NCBI GenBank assembly: GCA_033782935.1
Contig: JAWQEG010000074.1
Coordinates: forward strand, 372,001 to 436,000
DNA from: Petrolisthes cinctipes
Taxonomy: Eukaryota > Arthropoda > Malacostraca > Decapoda > Porcellanidae
Direction: 5' to 3'
Length of the DNA: 64,000 bases
The translations under genes and the position numbers were made by a program. Shown here one piece after another: positions 59,531 to 64,000 of the stretch; positions within the stretch are counted from its first letter, which is position 1, and each line of letters starts with the position of its first letter. The notes beneath the pieces were generated by a model. That model searched no databases. It was given only the letters and a program-made list of their open reading frames with translations, and was not told the origin of the DNA.

Positions 59531-59815
59531 AGCTTCTTGGGAGGAAGAGCAGCCCATGTTACATTTGCTGGTCAGTCATGTAACATTAAAAGTTTCACCA
59601 ATGGTGTCCCCTTAGGTTATGTTTTGTTAACTCTTGCATTAGGTAGTTGGATAGAAAAGGGGTGAGAACGTGAGGCTTGGCGAGTGCTGCATGCTCTCCT
59701 GAGGGGAGTGTACGGACAAAAGCAAAGACTAGAAGGAACAACAGATCAGATGGCAAAGTCATTAATAGCCAGACAGATATTAGACACTCCAGCACAGCTG
59801 TCCTTCCTTCCTTCT

Positions 59816-59846
<31 letters not shown>

Positions 59847-59944
59847 GACTAATTAACTACTTGATCTGACTGAGATCATTTTCTCACTCTCCAACATACA
59901 TACATACACACGTACACAGAGTCACCCTCGCTTGACCAATCTCC
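59531..59944. other. No recognised feature
   Basis: Contains a CA repeat at 59820-59846. No coding frame recognised. Confidence 0.45.
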
Positions 59945-59948
59945 AAAA

Positions 59949-62900
59949 TTTGATTTATTTATTGATGCCATTAGGCATCTGGCGGCGCAACAACAATGGT
60001 CATATACCGCCCAACATAAAAAGGTCATCCACATCATTAATAAAATATGTACAAATATTAAATAATTTTCACTACCTCGAAAGGGAGAAGCAGCATGCAT
60101 AAAACCCACGTCTTCTAAAAGATCATATATTAATGAAATAACCTACTTAAGTTAGATATAATATAAAAGAATTGAAATATTAACGAAAAAAACATTAAAC
60201 TTTAACTACCTAAAGATTAATAGCCATAAATACAATAAAATTCACAATTTGTGGAGAAGGCCAGCCTCCTCCACATAGAAGAGGGTGTTCCCTCCCACAC
60301 TACAAGCCTCCTCCCCGAGCATCTGGGAGAGACTATAAGAACCGTCACCCTTCCGGTACTCGTAGAGGTGCCTACGACGAAGGTCCCCAAGGCTGGGACA
60401 CTCGACAATAAGATGCCGTACTGTCAAAGGGACCAGACAATCATCACAGTAGGGAGGGTGAGCCCTCTCCATTAAAAAGCCATGAGTCAATAATGTGTGG
60501 CCAATGCGGAGACGGACAAGAGCCGTCTCCCACCGGCGGGACAGGCCACTGTAGCTCCACAAACCAAGGCGCTGGCGGATGTCGCGGAGCTTGTTAGCCC
60601 CGATGGCGTCCCATCTGTCCTGCCAGCAGGAACGAACGGTAGCATCTATGTAGGGTCGAAGGTCCACTGCAGGAACAGGATGACGCCTGGCAGGAGGCCG
60701 GGAATTGGAGACCACAGCCTTAGCCAGGGCGTCAGCCCCCTCCTTCCCATCAACACCCACATGGGCCGGGACCCAACAAAAAGTGACTTTGCGGCCACGA
60801 CGACCCAGGAGGACAAGCCACTCAAGAATGGCCAACACCAGGGGATGGGAAGAGTTAAAATTGCACAAGGCCTGCAAGGCACTACAGGAATCGCTAAAAA
60901 TAGTAAACGAAGGCTGAGGGAGAGTAAAAATCACTTGGAGGGCATATAAAATGGCCGAGAGCTCCGCAGTAAAAATGGACATGACAGAAGGGAGCCTCTC
61001 TCCACAGGAAAAGTCAGGAAAGACAACTCCAAAGCCAACTCCAGCATCAGACTTTGACCCATCAGTGTACACAGGGAGGGACTCCCTGTGAGGGAAGGCA
61101 TGTTCTAAAAAGAGGGAACGAGCCACTGGAGGAGTAAGAGATTCCTTCTTGTCTGTAAAGCAGGTGCAGGGGAAAACTTCTGGAAGAAGCCATGGAGCCA
61201 CCCTGGGACCCCTCACAGGACAAATCTGGAAGTCATCTATGCCCATCTCCTCCATAGCCTTCCTGACCCGGAAGCCAAAGGGCCATGGTGCACGAGAATG
61301 TAAAAGGTAGTACTGAGACATGATATCAGATGACACCGCCAAGCAAGGTAGGGAGTCAGGAAGTCGATGTAATTGATGCCAACAACGAACCATCAAGGAC
61401 TGGCGACAGAGATCAAATGGTGGCTTATTAGCGTCCACCAGGAGACTGGGGATTGGGGACGACCTGAAGGCTCCGGTCGCCAGACGTACTCAAGCATGAT
61501 GAACCGGGTCTAAAACTCTGAGACGGGCATCGGTGGCAGAAGAGTACACCTCACACCCATAGTCGAGTTTTGACCTAATAAGAACATGGTATAGGTGGAG
61601 GAGGGTGGCCCGATCAGCCCCCCAGGATATATGGCTCAGGACCCTCAACAGGTTAAGAGCCTTGAGGCAAGAGACCTTAAGTGTGCGTAAGTGGGGAGCC
61701 CAAGTCAAACGTTTGTCAAAAAGAAGACCCAAAAAGCGAGTCTCCTCGACACATCGTATCCGATGACCATACATAAATAAGTCCGGATCCGGGTGGACGC
61801 CTCGGATGCGGCAGAAGTGCATAGCAACTGTCTTGGAAGGGGAAATCGAAACCCATGAGAACCAGTCCAACGTGACACCCTGTCAAGGGCAAGCTGCATG
61901 CGCCGCTCCGCCACTGACATACGGGAAGCAGCAAACCAGACTGCTAGGTTGTCAACGTACATCGATTTAGCTATACCGTCTGGAAGGGATGAGGCAATGG
62001 CATTAATTGCTCCTGCAAACAATGTGACACTGAGGACGCTTCCCTGGGGGATGCCCTCCTCCTGTGCAACAGATGCTGAGTGGGTTGTACCAACCCTCAC
62101 AGAAAAACTGCGACCACTGAGAAACTCCTTAAGAAAGCGTGAAAGGCGACCCCGCAGGCCATATAAATGGAGTTGCTGCAGGATGCCATATTGACATGTA
62201 GTGTCATAGGCTTTCTCTAAATCAAAAAATACACAGAGAAGGTGTTGATGTCGTGCAAAGGCCTCACATGCAGCAGCTTCCAATCTGACCAGAGCATCTG
62301 TAGTGGAACGGTGTTTGCGAAAGCCAGACTGGGACAGAGACAGAAAATAACCCCGTTCCAAGAAGTATACCAGTCTGACATTCACCATCTTTCCAAATAG
62401 TTTACAGAGACAGGAGGTCAAGGCAATTGGTCGATAATTGAGGGCAACACCAGAGTCCTTGCCCGGCTTGAGAAAAGGAAGGATGGTAGCAACCCTCCAC
62501 CCAGAAGGGAAGACACTCTCCAGCCAGATTCTGTTATATAAAGCTAAAAGAAATGAGATCGCCTCTTCACCCAAGTGTCGTAACATTGCATATGGGATGT
62601 TGTCTGGCCCAGGAGAAGTGTCGCCGCAGAGAGAGAGAGCAGAATGCAGGTCTCTCGGGGTGAATATATGGTTATAAATTTCATTCACGTTCCCTGAGAA
62701 ATCCAGGACAGTACGCTCCTTGGCTCTTAACTCATGCCTGACAGCCAGAGGTCGAAAGTCTCGGCTGGAGACCTTTACAAAAGCCTCCGCCATGGTATTG
62801 GCCACTGTCAAACCATCCATGATCTTAATTCCATTGACCTTAAGTACAGGTGTAAAACTAGGAGAAAACTTCCCCGCCATCTTACGGACTCTTCTGAACA

Positions 62901-64000
62901 CTTGGGTGAGTGGGGTTTTAGTATTAATTGAAGACACATAGGCCTTCCAAGATGCATGTCGTGCCTCTTTTAAAACTCGTCTAGCCCGAGCCCTTGCCCG
63001 TCGGAAGTCCTCTAAAAGAGTTGGGTCCCTACGATTGCGACAAAGGTGAGAAAAAGCAGCGCGCTTCTCCCGCACAGCAGTGGTGCAGACTGATGACCAC
63101 CAACAAGGGACAGGACGTTTGGGAAAATAGCCAGAAGTTCTAGGGATAGAGTTTAGAGCAGCAGAGTGGAGCATATCAGTGAAATATGTTACAGCCTTGT
63201 CAGAGCTACCGAAATCGGCTACAGAAGAGACCGAAGAAGTTAGCTCTCTAAAAATCTGCCAGTCAACCTTCTCTAATTTCCACCTAGGAAGACGAGACTG
63301 TGGTTCGTACCTGTTACCTTCTAAAAGTATAGGGAAATGGTCACTGCCATATAAGCCAGGCAACACTCTCCAATTAAAATCCAACAGAGCACTGGGTGAG
63401 CAAAGGGAAATGTCAATGGCGGTAAAAGTCCCAGTAGGGCTATTAAAATGTGTCACATCTCCCGTATTTAAAACCCCTAATCCCTCATCCTCAATAAAAG
63501 AAGCCAATAAAACACCCCTGGGGTTGACCGAACTGTCACCCCACAGAGGATGACGACCATTAAAATCACCCAATAAAATAAAGGGAGATGGAAGGTCCCG
63601 TACAAGATGGTTGAGATCACCCCTCTCAACTGTAACACTGGGAGGAAGGTATAGACTGCACACAGTGTACGGGCGGTCCATAAAATCCTTAACTGCAACA
63701 GCCTGGAGCGGAGTGTCAAACTCCAGGCTCGTGCATGGAATATCTCAACGAACTAGGATGGCAGAGCCACCATGATGACCCTGCCCTTCAAATGAATTGG
63801 AATAAAATGCTGAGTATGCTGGAGGACTGGCAGGAATGTAGTCCCCAAGCATTGTCTCTTGGAGAGAAACACATGCAGGAGAGAAGCTAGAGAGAAGAAC
63901 GCGCAGTTCTTCCCAAGAAGCACGCAAGCCACGGCAATTCCACTGAAGGACCTTGAACGGTGTTACTTTAGTACTGATTTTTGGGAAGCTCCACGGAGGT
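59949..64000 (-). mobile_element. I/Nimb-type LINE, best copy (runs off the window)
   Basis: The 3' tail starts at about 59949 (ATTTATTTATTGATGCC..), followed on the minus strand by the 3' UTR and a nearly complete ORF2 from beyond 63990 to 60242. The element order is endonuclease, reverse transcriptase, RNase H, Cys-rich tail, diagnostic of the I group of LINEs with RNase H. ORF1 and the 5' UTR would lie beyond base 64000. It has only a few disabling lesions and is the best template for aligning the other copies. Confidence 0.88.
60242..64000 (-). pseudogene. I/Nimb ORF2: endonuclease, reverse transcriptase, RNase H
   Basis: Endonuclease: SLQETMLGDYIPASP, SPFILLGDFNGRHPLWGDSS, LPGLYGSDHFPILLEG (catalytic Glu, GDFN, SDH all present). 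Reverse transcriptase: HLLCVFFDLEKAYDTTCQYG, AQEEGIPQGSVLSVTLFAGA, KSMYVDNLAVWFA, where YVDD has become YVDN. RNase H: SLPVYTDGSKSDAGVGFG, FTAELSAILYALQ, TIFSDSCSALQAL, WVPAHVGVDGKEGADALAKA. C-terminus: PPYCDDCLVPLTVRHLIVEC. Lesions are a TGA after SAILVR (about 63743), a frameshift near 61855, and a TGA after DPVHHA (about 61488). The protein primes cDNA synthesis on nicked chromosomal DNA. Start lies outside the window. Confidence 0.9.

Noticed and set aside
61705..63681. A 658-residue intact functional gene
   Set aside because: It is the central part of LINE ORF2 and ends in a frameshift; its active site reads YVDN.

Overview
The window looks like repeat-rich chromosomal DNA from an invertebrate, most likely an arthropod and perhaps a decapod crustacean. 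This rests on its mix of transposons (I/Nimb-type, RTE-type and CR1-type LINEs; Tc1-like, hAT, P, Harbinger, piggyBac-like and IS630-like DNA elements; Gypsy pieces), its very long (AT)n tracts and a low gene density. No prokaryotic operon, CRISPR array or rRNA gene is visible. The only candidate host coding piece is a small signal-peptide exon near 1.4-1.5 kb on the minus strand. Almost every recognisable coding block is a broken transposon gene.

Layout. 1-5 kb: the candidate exon, a TTAA-flanked piggyBac-like MITE, and RTE and I/Nimb scraps ending at an (AT)n tract. 5.4-13 kb: a three-level nest. An I/Nimb LINE (minus) is split inside its RNase H domain by an RTE-type LINE (6254-12514, 9-bp target duplication). 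The RTE is itself split by a solo LTR (10687-11706) and by about 2.8 kb bounded by (AT)n tracts. The RTE 5' end carries about 35 nt resembling the start of U4 snRNA. 13-20 kb: small palindromic MITEs, foldbacks, a Tc1 helix-turn-helix relic and simple repeats. 21-25.4 kb: a decayed CR1-type LINE, a tRNA-like SINE and a 0.92-kb foldback. 28.5-41.2 kb: parts of an I/Nimb element in opposite orientations that together read like one element with an internal inversion. A Harbinger derivative (34.9-36.7 kb) and a hAT element with perfect 8-bp target duplications (36894-39791) lie inside. 41.2-43.9 kb: a 2.67-kb near-perfect palindrome flanked by TA. 43.9-46.7 kb: a second hAT (minus) split by a 1598-bp P-type element with 30-bp perfect terminal inverted repeats and 8-bp target duplications. 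47.3-55.7 kb: a Tc1-like element with recognisable inverted ends. It has taken in a 788-bp hAT derivative, a 1.25-kb insert with intron-like ends, and a 4.05-kb TA-flanked element carrying an IS630/Tc1-like transposase, which itself holds a palindromic MITE. 56.4-59.5 kb: Gypsy-type gag, zinc knuckle and protease pieces split by an I/Nimb 3' end and by a TTAA-flanked MITE. 59.9-64 kb: the most complete I/Nimb ORF2 (endonuclease, reverse transcriptase, RNase H), minus strand, running off the window.

No working pathway is encoded here. The interest lies in the order of events: nested insertions with readable target duplications let one reconstruct which element landed in which. In the Tc1 nest, conceptually removing the 4.05-kb insert plus one TA puts the interrupted transposase back in frame. 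Coordinates of termini were read by eye and should be accurate to a few bases where a target duplication is quoted. Elsewhere they are approximate.
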